From Pirellula sp. SH-Sr6A (GTDB lineage: Bacteria; Planctomycetota; Planctomycetia; Pirellulales; Pirellulaceae), in assembly GCF_001610875.1 (NCBI RefSeq), contig NZ_CP011272.1, positions 5,685,988 through 5,749,987 of the forward strand: 64,000 nucleotides of DNA, in the 5' to 3' direction. Made by a program: the position numbers and the translations under genes. Positions 18,799 through 28,403 of this stretch are shown one piece after another. Below the pieces are notes generated by a model that searched no databases, was not told where the DNA came from, and saw only the letters and a list, made by a program, of their open reading frames with translations. Every line of letters starts with the position of its first letter. Position 1 is the first letter of the stretch.

Positions 18799-19848
18799 AT
18801 GACCAATGCACCAATCGCATCGCTGATCGAAGCTGGGACCAAGCTTTATCTGGACTCAATCGACCCTGCCCTCGTCGTGCAAAACATCGCGTGGGGGGCC
18901 GTTGGCGCGACCAGCAATCCGATTATCGTTTCAGGGTTAGTTCGTTCAGGACGATTCGATGACTTGATCCGATCCTTTATAGCAGAAGGACAAGATGACG
19001 AGACGATCTGCTGGCGAGTGACCGATCGATTGGTTCGCGATGCCCAAGAGGCGTTCTTGCCCGTCTGGAAAAAGACGGGCGGCAACGCGGGTTGGGTGAG
19101 TTTTGAACTAGATCCGCTTTTGGAAGACCCAATCTTGGGGATGTCGCACGATACTCGGGTAGCGCGTTATATCGAACTGGGAAAAAAGTGGTCGCAGGGA
19201 CACGAGAATCGCATGATCAAAGTTCCAGCCACACCAGCGGGTATCGACGCGTTGGAAGAGTTGGCTGCCCATGGCGTGACATTGAACGTGACGCTGATTT
19301 TCACTCGTCGGCAGTATGAGCAGGCGCGAGACGCTGTTTGGCGCGGTGCGAAAAGGCGTACTCAATTGGATCGATTCAAGAGTGTCTACAGCATCTTCGT
19401 TTCACGAATCGACCAGTACACGTCCGAAAAGTGCCGTCAACTATCCGCCCAAGCCCAGGGGGAGTATGGAATCCTCAATGCGAAACGTATTTGGCAACAC
19501 AACCAGTCGTTCTGGAGCCAACATTCCACGCCACTGGAGCAGGAGATCATCTTTGCCAGCACCGGCACAAAGAATCCATCCGATGTTCCTTGGAAGTATG
19601 TCTCGGCGTTAGCGGGATCGGATATTCAAACCAATCCACCCGAGACCAATATGGCGGTAGCTGCGAGCCAGGAACGATTTGTTTCCCGCGTTGCGGCTTC
19701 GGTTGCTCCCGAGATTCAACAGGAGCTCGATGCCGCCGTGGACGTGGAAGATTTGGAGAAGACGCTCATGGAACAAGGAATTGCCAAGTTCGTGGCTCCC
19801 CAGAAGCAACTCCTCGCAACGATCGCGGAGAAGCGTACGGCGCTGTGA
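18799..19848 (+). CDS. tal: Transaldolase
   Basis: A 349-residue enzyme of the pentose phosphate pathway that moves a dihydroxyacetone unit between sugar phosphates. The N-terminus reads GATSNPIIV. The Schiff-base lysine is Lys141 in MIKVPATPAG, and the following strand is VTLNVTLIFTRRQY. The late segment IIFASTGTKNP and the motif GSDIQTNPPET match the larger TalB/TAL family, so it is a standard transaldolase and not the short TalC/FSA type. It is monocistronic. Its stop codon lies in the first unit of a 15-bp tandem repeat, and a hairpin about 210 bases later separates it from the convergent clpC. Confidence 0.93.
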   Translation: MTNAPIASLIEAGTKLYLDSIDPALVVQNIAWGAVGATSNPIIVSGLVRSGRFDDLIRSFIAEGQDDETICWRVTDRLVRDAQEAFLPVWKKTGGNAGWVSFELDPLLEDPILGMSHDTRVARYIELGKKWSQGHENRMIKVPATPAGIDALEELAAHGVTLNVTLIFTRRQYEQARDAVWRGAKRRTQLDRFKSVYSIFVSRIDQYTSEKCRQLSAQAQGEYGILNAKRIWQHNQSFWSQHSTPLEQEIIFASTGTKNPSDVPWKYVSALAGSDIQTNPPETNMAVAASQERFVSRVAASVAPEIQQELDAAVDVEDLEKTLMEQGIAKFVAPQKQLLATIAEKRTAL

Positions 19849-19886
19849 GAATCGCCGCTGTGAGAATCGCCGCTGTGAGAATGGCC
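19842..19886. repeat. 15-bp direct repeat, three units, covering the transaldolase stop codon
   Basis: Units at 19842-19856, 19857-19871 and 19872-19886 read gctgtgagaatcgcc, identical in the first two and one base different in the third. The first unit contains the TGA stop at 19846-19848. Confidence 0.9.
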
Positions 19887-20057
19887 ATCGTGCACCCGCT
19901 TGAACGCATAGGTTGCGATCGGGATGGCTCGCGAATACGATCCGGATGGAAGGGACCGATGGTGAGAGCGGGCCGGAAGGCCGCCACAGAGAATCGAATT
20001 AATCCATCCGCACGGTCCGAGACGACCGTCGCATCACAAGCATTTCGCAAGGCATTT

Positions 20058-20087
20058 CCCAGAACAATTGCAACGAACTGTTCTGGG
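20058..20087. terminator. Hairpin between convergent tal and clpC
   Basis: Perfect 9-bp stem cccagaaca / tgttctggg with a 12-base loop. It lies 35 bases past the clpC stop on the minus strand and about 210 bases past tal. There is no strong T-run, so it may be a bidirectional terminator or an mRNA 3'-end stabiliser. Confidence 0.5.
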
Positions 20088-20122
20088 AGCGTTGGCCTAT
20101 TGCTGCGAAGGAAGGTCCCGCT

Positions 20123-22654
20123 TTAGGAGGCGGCGGTAGCGGTTTCCGAAGCGGGAGTCTCTCGGCTCTCGCTCTTGAACTCGAGCCGTGTGACTTTGCC
20201 GTCCGCATCCTTGAACGCTTCCACGATGATCGTGTTTTTGCCTTCGAAGGTGCCGCGGAGAAGTTCTTCGGAGAGTGGATCTTCGACACGTTGTTCAATT
20301 GCACGGCGAAGTGGTCGAGCTCCGTAATCGAGGTTCGAACCCTGCTTGATAATGAATTCCTTCGCTTCATCGGTGAGGATGAGGTCGAATCCACGATCTC
20401 GCAATCGCTCTTTGACCTTCGACATTTCGAAATCGATGACTTTCTTCAGATCCTCTTTATTGAGGTGCCGGAAGATGATGACGTCATCAAGACGGTTGAG
20501 GAACTCGGGACGGAAGACTCGTTCGATTTGGTCCATCACACGTGCCTTCATGCTATCGTACGACGCATCGTTATCCGGTTTTTGGAAACCGAATGCCGAC
20601 TCGTTCTTGATCGCTTCCGCACCCGCGTTGGTAGTCAAAATGAGGATGGTATTTCGGAAGTCAACGTTGCGACCAAAGCTGTCGGTCAGACGTCCTTCTT
20701 CCATCACTTGCAACATCATGTTGAACACGTCGGGGTGAGCCTTTTCAATTTCGTCCAAAAGGACGACTGCGTAAGGGCGGCGACGTATCTTTTCTGTCAG
20801 CTGGCCACCTTCTTCGTAACCAACATAACCAGGAGGTGCACCGATGAGCCGGCTCACGTTGTGCTTCTCCATGTACTCGCTCATGTCGATATGGATCAGC
20901 GCATCGGAGTCACCGAACAGGGATTCCGCGAGGGCTTTCGCCAACAGCGTTTTACCAACCCCGGTTGGACCCGCAAAGATAAAGCAGCCGGTAGGACGCT
21001 TCGGATCCTTGAGGCCGGAACGGCTGCGTCGGACGGCCTTCGCCACCGCGCTAACCGCTTGATCTTGGCTGACGACGCGTTTGTGAAGCTCCTCTTCCAT
21101 GTTCATCAACCGGAGGGAGTCTTCCGTGGTGAGACGGGTAAGAGGAATACCGGTCATCTTCGAGACAACCTCGGCAATGACTTCTTCGTCGACGACGCCA
21201 TCCGTTTCGCGGCTCTTTTCTCGCCAATCGCGGGTGATCTGCTCTTTCTTGCGTCGCAGCTTATCCGCTTGATCGCGAAGGCTGGCTGCCTTTTCAAAGT
21301 CTTGATTCGCGACGGCGTCTTCCTTCTCTTTGTTGAGACGTTCGACTTCGTCGTCGATATCCTTCAGATCGGGCGGCTTGCTCATCGTGCGGAGACGGAC
21401 ACGAGCCCCAGCTTCGTCGATGACGTCGATCGCTTTATCTGGCAAGCATCGAGCGGTGATGTATCGCTCGCTCATCTCAACGGCAGCAGCGATCGCATCG
21501 TCGGTGATTTGAACACGGTGATGCTCCTCATATCGCTCTTTCAAACCTTTCAAGATCTGAATGGTTTCCTGGGTACCGGTCGGTTCGACCATGATTTCCT
21601 GGAACCGTCGCGCGAGGGCGTTATCCTTCTCGATGTATTTTCGATACTCATCGAGGGTGGTCGCTCCGATGCACTGGATTTCGCCCCGAGCGAGGGCAGG
21701 CTTTAGAACGTTGGCAGCGTCGATTGCACCTTCGGCCCCACCGGCACCCACCAGGGTGTGGAGTTCGTCGATGAAGAGGATGGTGTTCTTCGCGCGGCGA
21801 ACTTCGTTCATGACCGCTTTGATGCGTTCTTCGAATTGTCCTCGGTACTTCGTTCCGGCGACCATCATGGCCAAGTCGAGCACAACGATGCGTTTGTCGG
21901 CCAAGATCTCAGGGACCTCGCCGTTGACGACACGTTGCGCAAAGCCTTCGACAATTGCCGTTTTCCCTACCCCTGCTTCCCCGAGAAGAACGGGGTTGTT
22001 TTTCGTGCGTCGGCAAAGGACTTGGGTGGCGCGTTCGATTTCTCGTTCGCGGCCGATGACCGGGTCCAGTTTGCCTTGACGGGCGAGTTCGGTGAGATCG
22101 CGACCGAAGCTATCGAGAGCCGGCGTCTTGCTCTTTCCACCCTTGGACGATGCGCCGGGTTCGGAGGGGTTGTTCCCCTCTCGTCCGCCGCGCTCTCCGA
22201 CTTCGGCGCTTTCCATACCATGGCCGAGAAGATTGAGGACTTCCTCTCGCACGTCGTCTAGTTTCATGCCCAAGTTCATCAGGACTTGAGCGGCGACCCC
22301 TTCTTGCTCTCGGAGCAAACCGAGCAGGATGTGCTCGGTGCCGACGTAGTTATGGTTGAGGTTGCGAGCCTCTTCCATGGAATACTCGATGACTTTTTTC
22401 GCGCGAGGAGTTTGGGGGAGCTTGCCAATGGTGACCATTTCCGGGCCACTTTGGACGAGCTTTTCGACTTCGAGACGAATCTTGCGAAGGTCGACATCTA
22501 GGTTTTTGAGAACGTTCGCTGCAACCCCGCTTCCTTCCTTCACCAAACCCAAAAGGATGTGTTCGGTTCCGATGTACTCGTGGTTGAATCGTTGTGCCTC
22601 TTGGTTGGCAAGCTGCATCACTTTGCGAGCGCGGTCAGTAAATCTTTCGTACAT
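20123..22654 (-). CDS. clpC: ClpC AAA+ unfoldase (ATPase subunit of Clp protease)
   Basis: An 843-residue Hsp100 protein that unfolds substrates and feeds ClpP in the cytosol. It has two Clp-N repeats (residues 1-150, each with [11 protein letters not shown]). A linker follows, then AAA domain 1 with Walker A GEAGVGKT (225-232) and Walker B ILFIDE. A UVR/coiled middle region (about 435-480, [12 protein letters not shown]) marks it as ClpC and not ClpA or ClpB. AAA domain 2 has Walker A GPTGVGKT (561-568) and pore loop GYVGYEEGG. Length matches the family (about 810-850). No mcsA/mcsB/ctsR neighbours as in Firmicutes; the gene stands alone. The start is at the canonical [13 protein letters not shown]. 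Confidence 0.97.
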   Translation of the reverse strand: MYERFTDRARKVMQLANQEAQRFNHEYIGTEHILLGLVKEGSGVAANVLKNLDVDLRKIRLEVEKLVQSGPEMVTIGKLPQTPRAKKVIEYSMEEARNLNHNYVGTEHILLGLLREQEGVAAQVLMNLGMKLDDVREEVLNLLGHGMESAEVGERGGREGNNPSEPGASSKGGKSKTPALDSFGRDLTELARQGKLDPVIGREREIERATQVLCRRTKNNPVLLGEAGVGKTAIVEGFAQRVVNGEVPEILADKRIVVLDLAMMVAGTKYRGQFEERIKAVMNEVRRAKNTILFIDELHTLVGAGGAEGAIDAANVLKPALARGEIQCIGATTLDEYRKYIEKDNALARRFQEIMVEPTGTQETIQILKGLKERYEEHHRVQITDDAIAAAVEMSERYITARCLPDKAIDVIDEAGARVRLRTMSKPPDLKDIDDEVERLNKEKEDAVANQDFEKAASLRDQADKLRRKKEQITRDWREKSRETDGVVDEEVIAEVVSKMTGIPLTRLTTEDSLRLMNMEEELHKRVVSQDQAVSAVAKAVRRSRSGLKDPKRPTGCFIFAGPTGVGKTLLAKALAESLFGDSDALIHIDMSEYMEKHNVSRLIGAPPGYVGYEEGGQLTEKIRRRPYAVVLLDEIEKAHPDVFNMMLQVMEEGRLTDSFGRNVDFRNTILILTTNAGAEAIKNESAFGFQKPDNDASYDSMKARVMDQIERVFRPEFLNRLDDVIIFRHLNKEDLKKVIDFEMSKVKERLRDRGFDLILTDEAKEFIIKQGSNLDYGARPLRRAIEQRVEDPLSEELLRGTFEGKNTIIVEAFKDADGKVTRLEFKSESRETPASETATAAS

Positions 22655-23148
22655 TTCAAAACCTTTCGTAGGTTGCCCAAGCCTCCGCGCTGGCGAGCAT
22701 CGGAGCCTGGCCTAGGGGTGATTCGTTGTCTCTATTGTTGCCGTCGAATAGACTCTGTCCATGCGTCAAGGACTGACCGCAAGGGGCTATCTACCATCGT
22801 CCAGCTACCATCGTCCGGTACTACCTAGCGATCGTGCGAGACCAGCCTGCAACGTTTAACCGACGATTGCAATCGTGTATCGCCCAGATGCGACTGGGCA
22901 ATGCAAACGCCGTTCCATCCATTCTGGCAGTCGACGCGTCGATCGCTTGTCATTTGGTCGCGTCGCACCTCCGAGCCAAGCGCGCAAGCTTGCCTCACGA
23001 TCTGACGCCATCCACCCCGACCTCCATTGTGAAGAATCAGAAGCAGTCCTTTATCGGTTCGATTCATCCGCATTTTCCGAAAAAGCGGAAGTTTCTCGCA
23101 TTGCGGAGAGAACAGCGAACCCGCATGGTAGCGATCGTAACTCTTTTG
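22655..23148. other. Intergenic gap upstream of clpC
   Basis: 494 bases with no convincing gene. A short direct repeat, taccatcgtcc, occurs twice near 22792-22816. The clpC promoter should be here, but I cannot place it. Confidence 0.4.
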
Positions 23149-23706
23149 TCAGGGAGTGGGAGGGGGGAGAGGCTTCGATTGTCGTTTCCCTCGCAAGCAT
23201 CGCTCCTTTTCCGTCGCGATCTCCTGGGACCAACGGGCTGCTAAATCCCTTCGTTGCAACTGTTGAATTGCTTCGAGCGCAGGGTCCCATCGTCCGGTTC
23301 GTCGGTAGACGGAAACCAGAAGCAAAGCCGATTCGATGTCCGAGGGATGTTTGGCCAAATTTTCCAAAAGGCACTTTTCGGACTCGAAGTAGGAAGCTTG
23401 GAGGTAGGCCGATTGGGCGAGGAGCAGGTTTTGGTCGCGATGCTTCCGAGTGTCTTGCTCTGGCAATTCCCCTAACCATGCGCTGGTGAGCGCTGAGCGG
23501 AGGATGCAGGCCGCGACCGTCAGCCAAAGAATCCGGACGAGCCACACGTGGAGCCACTCTGGCCAAACGAATGTAGCGATCAAGAGGAAGCAAACGAACC
23601 ACGCGAACGCGATGGCGGTTACCAACGCGGACGACTCGGAACGGTTCCAAGTCCGGAACGCACCTGGCCAAGTGATCGAGAGGGTTCGTATGGCAAAAGG
23701 GAACAT
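23149..23706 (-). CDS. Membrane-anchored TPR protein, function unknown
   Basis: A 185-residue protein. Two transmembrane helices lie at about residues 28-48 (TAIAFAWFVCFLLIATFVW) and 53-73. A charged stretch is followed by two or more tetratricopeptide-like helical pairs (ASYFESEKCLLENLAKHPSD, then ALLLVSVYRRTGRWDPALE) and a basic, proline-rich tail. Probably inner-membrane with a soluble helical domain that binds partner proteins. A longer frame on the same strand at 23051-23758 was rejected because this frame has the coherent helices and TPR spacing. It follows no operon partner closely; the nearest gene downstream is clpC, about 500 bases away. Confidence 0.65.
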   Translation of the reverse strand: MFPFAIRTLSITWPGAFRTWNRSESSALVTAIAFAWFVCFLLIATFVWPEWLHVWLVRILWLTVAACILRSALTSAWLGELPEQDTRKHRDQNLLLAQSAYLQASYFESEKCLLENLAKHPSDIESALLLVSVYRRTGRWDPALEAIQQLQRRDLAARWSQEIATEKERCLRGKRQSKPLPPPTP

Positions 23707-24048
23707 GGACCGGAGCGATGGCGAAATGGAGACGACGCGAACCTTGGAAGACTACCAATTTCCCAACACGGTGCGGAGAGCAGTTTTGGGCTCCTCCGTG
23801 CGGTTTTCGGAGGCCTCCCTACCGAAATCCCTTCATCAATTCCGTGAAGAATGTGAAGAAAGGTTGAAAAATACGTTGTTGCGATCAGTTGCGAGCAACA
23901 AATCGCTCGTAGTTAAACAACCGAAGATTCTTTCTAAAGTAATCCCCCGGTTTGAATCGAAACTAGGTTCAGAACGGCCTTTTCTGTTCTGGACGACTCG
24001 CAGGAGTCAATACCAGTACGGGGAAGCTACCGGGCTGAATTAGGGGGG

Positions 24049-24410
24049 AAAGTGCATGCAATCCGCGCAATTTGTGCGGAGGCGGCTATCGATTTGAACG
24101 TACGAACTTCGTGTGCGAACAAGTGGATTAGTCAGCCGCTCATCTTCTGCCCTGACCAAAGCTTGGTCTGCCATACAGACAGGTAACTCTGCAAGCGGAA
24201 CGGAATCGAACCGTCGTAGGGGTGCGGTCGCTCGCGAACGTTTCATTGGCGAACTGTTTGTCCTCACAGGAAAGCTTTGCACCGTCATCGTTGGGAACGG
24301 AGTTCTAACGATTGCAACGCAAAGTGGTCGTTCACGATTGTTAAGCCCAGACCCAGTTGTTGGGCGTGGGAGGTACGTTCGGCCTACTAAGGCCACGTGC
24401 TCCGGCGTCT
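24049..24410. other. Possible structured non-coding RNA or long leader upstream of the HTH-receiver gene
   Basis: Gene-free stretch in a 790-base gap (23707-24495). It is rich in short perfect hairpins: ccgc/gcgg at about 24072, gaccaa-agc-ttggtc at about 24157-24171, and gccca/tgggc at about 24345-24365. A long imperfect hairpin lies at 24369-24403 (ggag..acgt..ggcc / ggcc acgt..ctcc). It could be a 5' leader of the plus-strand gene at 24496 or a separate RNA. It lacks the signature bases of RNase P RNA, tmRNA or SRP RNA. The preceding part, 23707-24048, shows nothing clear. Confidence 0.3.
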
Positions 24411-24495
24411 AGCTAGGGCGAATACTGTCAAGCACAGAACATCACCATGACTGTGCGGACTCACTCACTATTGGAAGGTAACGGAGACCAAAAAT

Positions 24496-25068
24496 ATGAA
24501 GGTGTTCACCACAGGCCAGGTCGCGAAGATCTGCAAGGTGGCCCCGAGAACCGTTAGCAAGTGGTTCGACTCCGGCCGTCTCAAAGGATATCGCATCCCC
24601 GGCTCGCAAGACCGACGTATCCCGCGAGAATATCTCATCAAGTTTTTGAAGGAGCATGGTATGCCCCTCGGAGACTTGGAAGATGAGGCCATGGCCAAAG
24701 TCCTGATCGTTGCGCAAGATCAGGTCTTGATCGAAAACTTGAAGCGAGAACTCCCACTTGAGAAAAGCTTCAAAGTATCGGTTGCTGCTAGCGGTTTCGA
24801 GGCAGGCATTCAAGCCGAAAGTTTTCACCCAGATTGCATGATTGTCGACTTCTCAGTCGGCAAGCTAGAAGCATTGCAAATCTGCCAAAACCTACGCAAG
24901 AATTCAGATTTCACTGAAATCATTCTGATCGCTCTGCTTCCCGACGACGGCAATACGATGAGCTTCGATCGGTCGAGCATCAACGAGACGTTCAAGAAGC
25001 CATTTGACGCACGTCTTTTGGCAGAGCGTCTCCGCACCTTGATCGGTGCGAAGAAAGAACTTGTATAA
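24496..25068 (+). CDS. Helix-turn-helix regulator fused to a receiver-like domain
   Basis: A 190-residue cytosolic regulator. Residues 1-55 are a MerR/excisionase-type winged HTH (FTTGQVAKICKVAPRTVSKW, then RIPGSQDRRIPREYLIKFL) that should bind DNA. Residues about 67-185 are a response-regulator receiver fold. The probable phospho-acceptor is Asp in CMIVDFSVG (about residue 118), and the conserved Lys is in FKKPFD. The acidic pair near the first strand (normally DD/ED) is missing: AKVLIVAQDQ has a single Asp. Phosphorylation is therefore uncertain and the domain may work as a pseudo-receiver. The domain order (HTH first) is unusual compared with standard response regulators. Single gene with a strong terminator after it. 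Confidence 0.8.
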   Translation: MKVFTTGQVAKICKVAPRTVSKWFDSGRLKGYRIPGSQDRRIPREYLIKFLKEHGMPLGDLEDEAMAKVLIVAQDQVLIENLKRELPLEKSFKVSVAASGFEAGIQAESFHPDCMIVDFSVGKLEALQICQNLRKNSDFTEIILIALLPDDGNTMSFDRSSINETFKKPFDARLLAERLRTLIGAKKELV

Positions 25069-25093
25069 GTCGGGGCATTGCAACCGCACAAAT

Positions 25094-25128
25094 AAAAAAA
25101 CCTCCGCTGTACCAGCGGAGGTTTTTTT
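25094..25128. terminator. Strong bidirectional rho-independent terminator
   Basis: Stem cctccgctg / cagcggagg (25101-25109 and 25113-25121) with a TAC loop, flanked by a 7-base A-run on the left and an 8-base T-run on the right. It serves both the HTH-receiver gene (plus) and pnp (minus). Confidence 0.93.
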
Positions 25129-25162
25129 TAGTCATTTTCGATGCAGATAAAACGTCGACGAG

Positions 25163-27604
25163 CTACCGGCGGTCCCCGCCGCGATCGCCACCGCGGTCTC
25201 CACCGCTGGACCGGCCGCCGCCACCGCCACTGCCACCACCGCTACCGCCACGGCTTCGGCCCCGTCCGCCACCGCGTCGGAATCCGCCTCCGCCTCCCCC
25301 GCTGCCACCGCTGCTTCCACGATCACCGCCTCGGTCACCGCCTCGGTCACCGCCTCGCCCGCGACCTCCGCGATCTCCCGTGCGTGCTTCGGTCCGTTCT
25401 GGCCGATCGGCTCGCTCTGGCTTTTCATCAAAGCCAATGTCATCGCCGAGATCATCGCCACCGAAGTCATCGAGATCGTCTGACTCTTCCGATGGTGCTG
25501 CGAATTCATCTTCCATACCCAGCTCTTCCAATGCTCGGCGTCGGGAGAGCTTCACGCGGTCGTGATCATCGATGTCGATGACGATTACCTTCATCGCATC
25601 CCCGACCTTGCATACCGAGTCGACACTCGCGACATAGCCGCTGGAGAGTTCGCTGATGTGGCAGAGTCCGTCCTTACCGGGGAGGATTTCGACGAACGCG
25701 CCGAAGTCCCGTACGCTCGAGACGATCCCATCATAGATCTTGCCGATTTGGACCGTTGCCGTGCAGGCCTCCACGCGACCGATGGCTCGCTTCGCCGACT
25801 CGGCGTCTGCCGAAGCGACAGTTACATTGCCTTCATCATCGACGTCGATGGTCACTCCGGTTTCTTCCTGGATCGCTCGGATGTTCTTACCACCAGGACC
25901 GATCAACGCGCCGATCTTGTCGGGCTCGATCTTGGTTCGAAGCAATCGAGGTGCGAAACGGCTGGTTTCGCTGCGCGGACGAGGAATACACGTCAGCATC
26001 TTGCGGAGAATTTCGATCCGAGCTTCACGCGCTTGCTTGAGCGTGCCACGGATGATTTCTTCGCTAACGCCTGGGATCTTCAGATCCAACTGGATTCCGG
26101 TGATTCCGTTTTGCGTTCCCGAAATTTTGAAATCCATGTCGCCGAAGTGATCTTCGTCACCGATGATGTCGGTGAGCAGTACATGCTGGTCTTTTTCACG
26201 AACAAGACCGATGCTGATCCCTGCGACGGGGTTGGTGATGGGAACCCCGGCTGCCATCAATCCGAGACAGCCACCGCAAACGCTGGCCATCGACGACGAA
26301 CCATTGCTCTCGAGGATGTCGCTGATCACACGAATTGTGTAAGGGAAATCTTCGGGGTCGGGAAGCACGGCTTCCAAGGATCGTTCTGCAAGCATCCCGT
26401 GGCCAATTTCTCGGCGGCCCGGTGCGCGAATAGGACGGCACTCACCCACGGAGAATGGCGGGAAGTTGTAGTCCAGCATGAATTTCTTGCTGTACTCATC
26501 CACCAATCCGTCGACGCGTTGTTCGTCTCGCGGTGTACCAAGAGTCACCGTAATGAACGCTTGGGTCTCACCCCGTTGGAACAGAGCCGTACCATGCGTG
26601 CGAGGAAGCAAATCGGTTTCACAGTGGATGGGTCGCAAACTCTTCGCGTCGCGACCATCGGAACGTCGCCCCGAAAGAATCAAATCGCGAACAACTTGAT
26701 TTTCCAAAGTGTGCCAAACGTGGCTGAGTTGGTTGGTACAAATGGCCCCTTCGGCGGATGGGTCGGGGATCAAAGCCGAGACCGCTTCTGCTTTGAGCGC
26801 CGAGCAAGCTTCGTTGCGAGCTTGTTTGCCTTCGATTTGCTTCGCTTCCTTGAAGCGTTCGTAGTAATCCGCTCGCAGTTTCGCCATCAGTTCGGTCGTA
26901 TCTGGCGAATCAAAAGTGGTCTTGGTCGGTTTGACCTTATCGAAGAACTCGCGTTGAAGTTCGATCACTTGCTTGCAGACATCATGTGCAAACTTGATCG
27001 CTTCCAACATCTCCGCTTCAGGCATTTCTTGCGCGAAGCCTTCGATCATCATGACTTCTCGTTCGTTTGCCGAAACGATCATGTCGAGTTCGCTCTCTTC
27101 GAGTTGAGCGTGGGTGGGGAACGCAATCAGCTTGCCTTCCACTTTGCCAACTCGGCATGAAGAGATCGGGCCTTGGAAAGGAAGTGGACTGATAAACAAA
27201 GCCGCTGCAGCGCCGTTCATGGCGAGAACGTCAGCGTCGTTTTGAACGTCCGAACTCATCACAATCGCCTGGACTTGGACTTCGTCAATGAACCCGTCTG
27301 GGAAGAGGGGGCGGATAGGACGGTCGATCAAGCGACTGGTGAGCGTTTCTTTGGTCGTCGGGCGACTTTCCCTTTTGAGGAAACCGCCGGGAAACTTACC
27401 CGCTGCTGCGAATCGTTCGCGATAATCGCATGTGAGCGGGAAGAAGTCAGTTCCTGGACGGGACGGGCCGGTCGTCGTCGCGATGAACACGACAGTATCG
27501 CCGTATTGGCATACGACGCTGGAAGTGGCTTGCTTGGCCAAAGCCCCTGTCTCGAACGAGAGAACCGAATCGCCAATTTGTTTTTCTACACGAATCTTTA
27601 CCAC
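25163..27604 (-). CDS. pnp: Polyribonucleotide nucleotidyltransferase (PNPase) with RGG-rich tail
   Basis: A 3'-5' phosphorolytic RNase of the degradosome type. Two RNase PH domains (about 1-220 and 320-545, with RTHGTALFQRGETQA and GDEDHFGDMDFK), a KH domain (about 555-620, IGALIGPGGKNIRAIQEETG) and an S1 domain (about 625-695, GIVSSVRDFGAFVEILPGKD) are all present. Beyond the usual end lies an extension of about 110 residues: an acidic linker (DDLDDFGGDDLGDD) and then about 75 residues made almost only of Gly, Arg, Asp and Ser (GDRGG and RGG units). The GTG at 27602-27604 is chosen, with AAGGA 9 bases before it; a TTG at 27620-27622 would add six residues. Numbers count from the TTG. A gap of about 490 bases separates it from rpsO. 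Confidence 0.95.
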   Translation of the reverse strand: MVKIRVEKQIGDSVLSFETGALAKQATSSVVCQYGDTVVFIATTTGPSRPGTDFFPLTCDYRERFAAAGKFPGGFLKRESRPTTKETLTSRLIDRPIRPLFPDGFIDEVQVQAIVMSSDVQNDADVLAMNGAAAALFISPLPFQGPISSCRVGKVEGKLIAFPTHAQLEESELDMIVSANEREVMMIEGFAQEMPEAEMLEAIKFAHDVCKQVIELQREFFDKVKPTKTTFDSPDTTELMAKLRADYYERFKEAKQIEGKQARNEACSALKAEAVSALIPDPSAEGAICTNQLSHVWHTLENQVVRDLILSGRRSDGRDAKSLRPIHCETDLLPRTHGTALFQRGETQAFITVTLGTPRDEQRVDGLVDEYSKKFMLDYNFPPFSVGECRPIRAPGRREIGHGMLAERSLEAVLPDPEDFPYTIRVISDILESNGSSSMASVCGGCLGLMAAGVPITNPVAGISIGLVREKDQHVLLTDIIGDEDHFGDMDFKISGTQNGITGIQLDLKIPGVSEEIIRGTLKQAREARIEILRKMLTCIPRPRSETSRFAPRLLRTKIEPDKIGALIGPGGKNIRAIQEETGVTIDVDDEGNVTVASADAESAKRAIGRVEACTATVQIGKIYDGIVSSVRDFGAFVEILPGKDGLCHISELSSGYVASVDSVCKVGDAMKVIVIDIDDHDRVKLSRRRALEELGMEDEFAAPSEESDDLDDFGGDDLGDDIGFDEKPERADRPERTEARTGDRGGRGRGGDRGGDRGGDRGSSGGSGGGGGGFRRGGGRGRSRGGSGGGSGGGGGRSSGGDRGGDRGGDRR

Positions 27605-28093
27605 GAATTTCTTTCCTTCCAAAAACCTATGCCGCTCGCGCGATGCTCAAGAGACCGGGAGTGGCTTCTGCAAAAATCAAGTCAACAATCGAGCGACCGC
27701 AAGACGGCCGAAACTTCTTCCCCGAAATGCAACAGCAGCCGGGACCAACTACGGGCTCCGAACCGAGAGCTCGCAAGCCATCCAAACCCGCCACTCAAGC
27801 GGGAAACACACCAAGCGTCTTCACGACAACGCATTCCACTGCGTCTTTTGCAGCGCATTTTGTCGACGCCGCTGCAAAAACACCTTCCAAACAACAATCC
27901 TGCCTGACATTCCACGCAAAACTGTGAAACCAACCGATCGCGGGACAAGAAAGCTCGGCGATGTCAACGCGTCAGAGCACGCTAACCCAGCGGATAACCA
28001 TCCAAGCAATACGGCACCAGAAACCAGTCACTACTTCAGGCGGACCATCCCATGCAAGTCCGCGTTCAACGTCAAATCACTTGGAAAAGCGAG
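27605..28093. other. Gap between rpsO and pnp
   Basis: About 490 bases with no supported gene. It may be a long pnp 5' leader; in many bacteria pnp mRNA leaders are autoregulated, but no double-hairpin target is obvious here. Confidence 0.4.
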
Positions 28094-28119
28094 CAAGGGC
28101 TGGTGAGAACCAGCCCTTG
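28094..28119 (-). terminator. Hairpin after rpsO
   Basis: Perfect 10-bp stem caagggctgg / ccagcccttg with a 6-base loop, starting 14 bases after the rpsO stop on the minus strand and followed by a short T-rich stretch. Terminator or processing/attenuation site between rpsO and pnp. Confidence 0.7.
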
Positions 28120-28133
28120 TCGCGATGAATTCA

Positions 28134-28403
28134 TTACTTTCGAATGTTCAGCTTACCGATGATTTCCAAATATCGCTGCGGATCATGCTTTCGGACATAA
28201 TCGAGCAATGATCGACGCTTGCTAACCATGCGAAGGAGGCCGCGGCGACTGGAATAGTCACGAGGGGCGGCTCGCATGTGCGAGGTCATCGAATTGATTC
28301 GCTCGGTCAAAAGAGCGATTTGGACATCCGCGGAACCGCTATCAGCTCCGCTCTTCTGAAACGCCTTGATCAGTTCTTCTTTTCGTTCTTTGCTAACGGT
28401 CAT
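28134..28403 (-). CDS. rpsO: 30S ribosomal protein S15
   Basis: An 89-residue protein, exactly the family size, starting MTVSKERKEELIKAFQ. It binds 16S rRNA in the central domain and nucleates assembly of the small-subunit platform. It contains ALLTERINSMTSHMR and the conserved block SRRGLLRMVSKRRSLLDYV. The frame stays open 13 codons upstream (to 28442), but the ATG at 28401-28403 gives the canonical N-terminus. It precedes pnp in the same direction, the arrangement conserved in many bacteria, here with a wide gap and a hairpin in between. Confidence 0.97.
   Translation of the reverse strand: MTVSKERKEELIKAFQKSGADSGSADVQIALLTERINSMTSHMRAAPRDYSSRRGLLRMVSKRRSLLDYVRKHDPQRYLEIIGKLNIRK

Noticed and set aside
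20291-21706. 471-codon open frame on the plus strand
   Set aside because: It lies entirely antisense to clpC, which is unmistakable. High GC at third positions creates long antisense frames; no domain is recognisable.
23051-23758. 235-codon minus-strand frame overlapping the TPR gene
   Set aside because: The alternative frame 23149-23706 has two clear membrane helices and TPR-type helices; this one has neither.
24180-24235. A minus-strand ggttcgattcc, as in a tRNA T-arm
   Set aside because: No acceptor, D or anticodon stems could be built around it, so it is not a tRNA or tmRNA end.
25163-25400. Repetitive ccgcc/ggtcacc pattern as a possible CRISPR or VNTR
   Set aside because: The pattern is explained by the Gly/Arg/Asp-rich codons of the PNPase tail. 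No CRISPR array was seen anywhere in the window.
25562-27160. 532-codon open frame on the plus strand
   Set aside because: It is the antisense shadow of pnp, without any protein motif.
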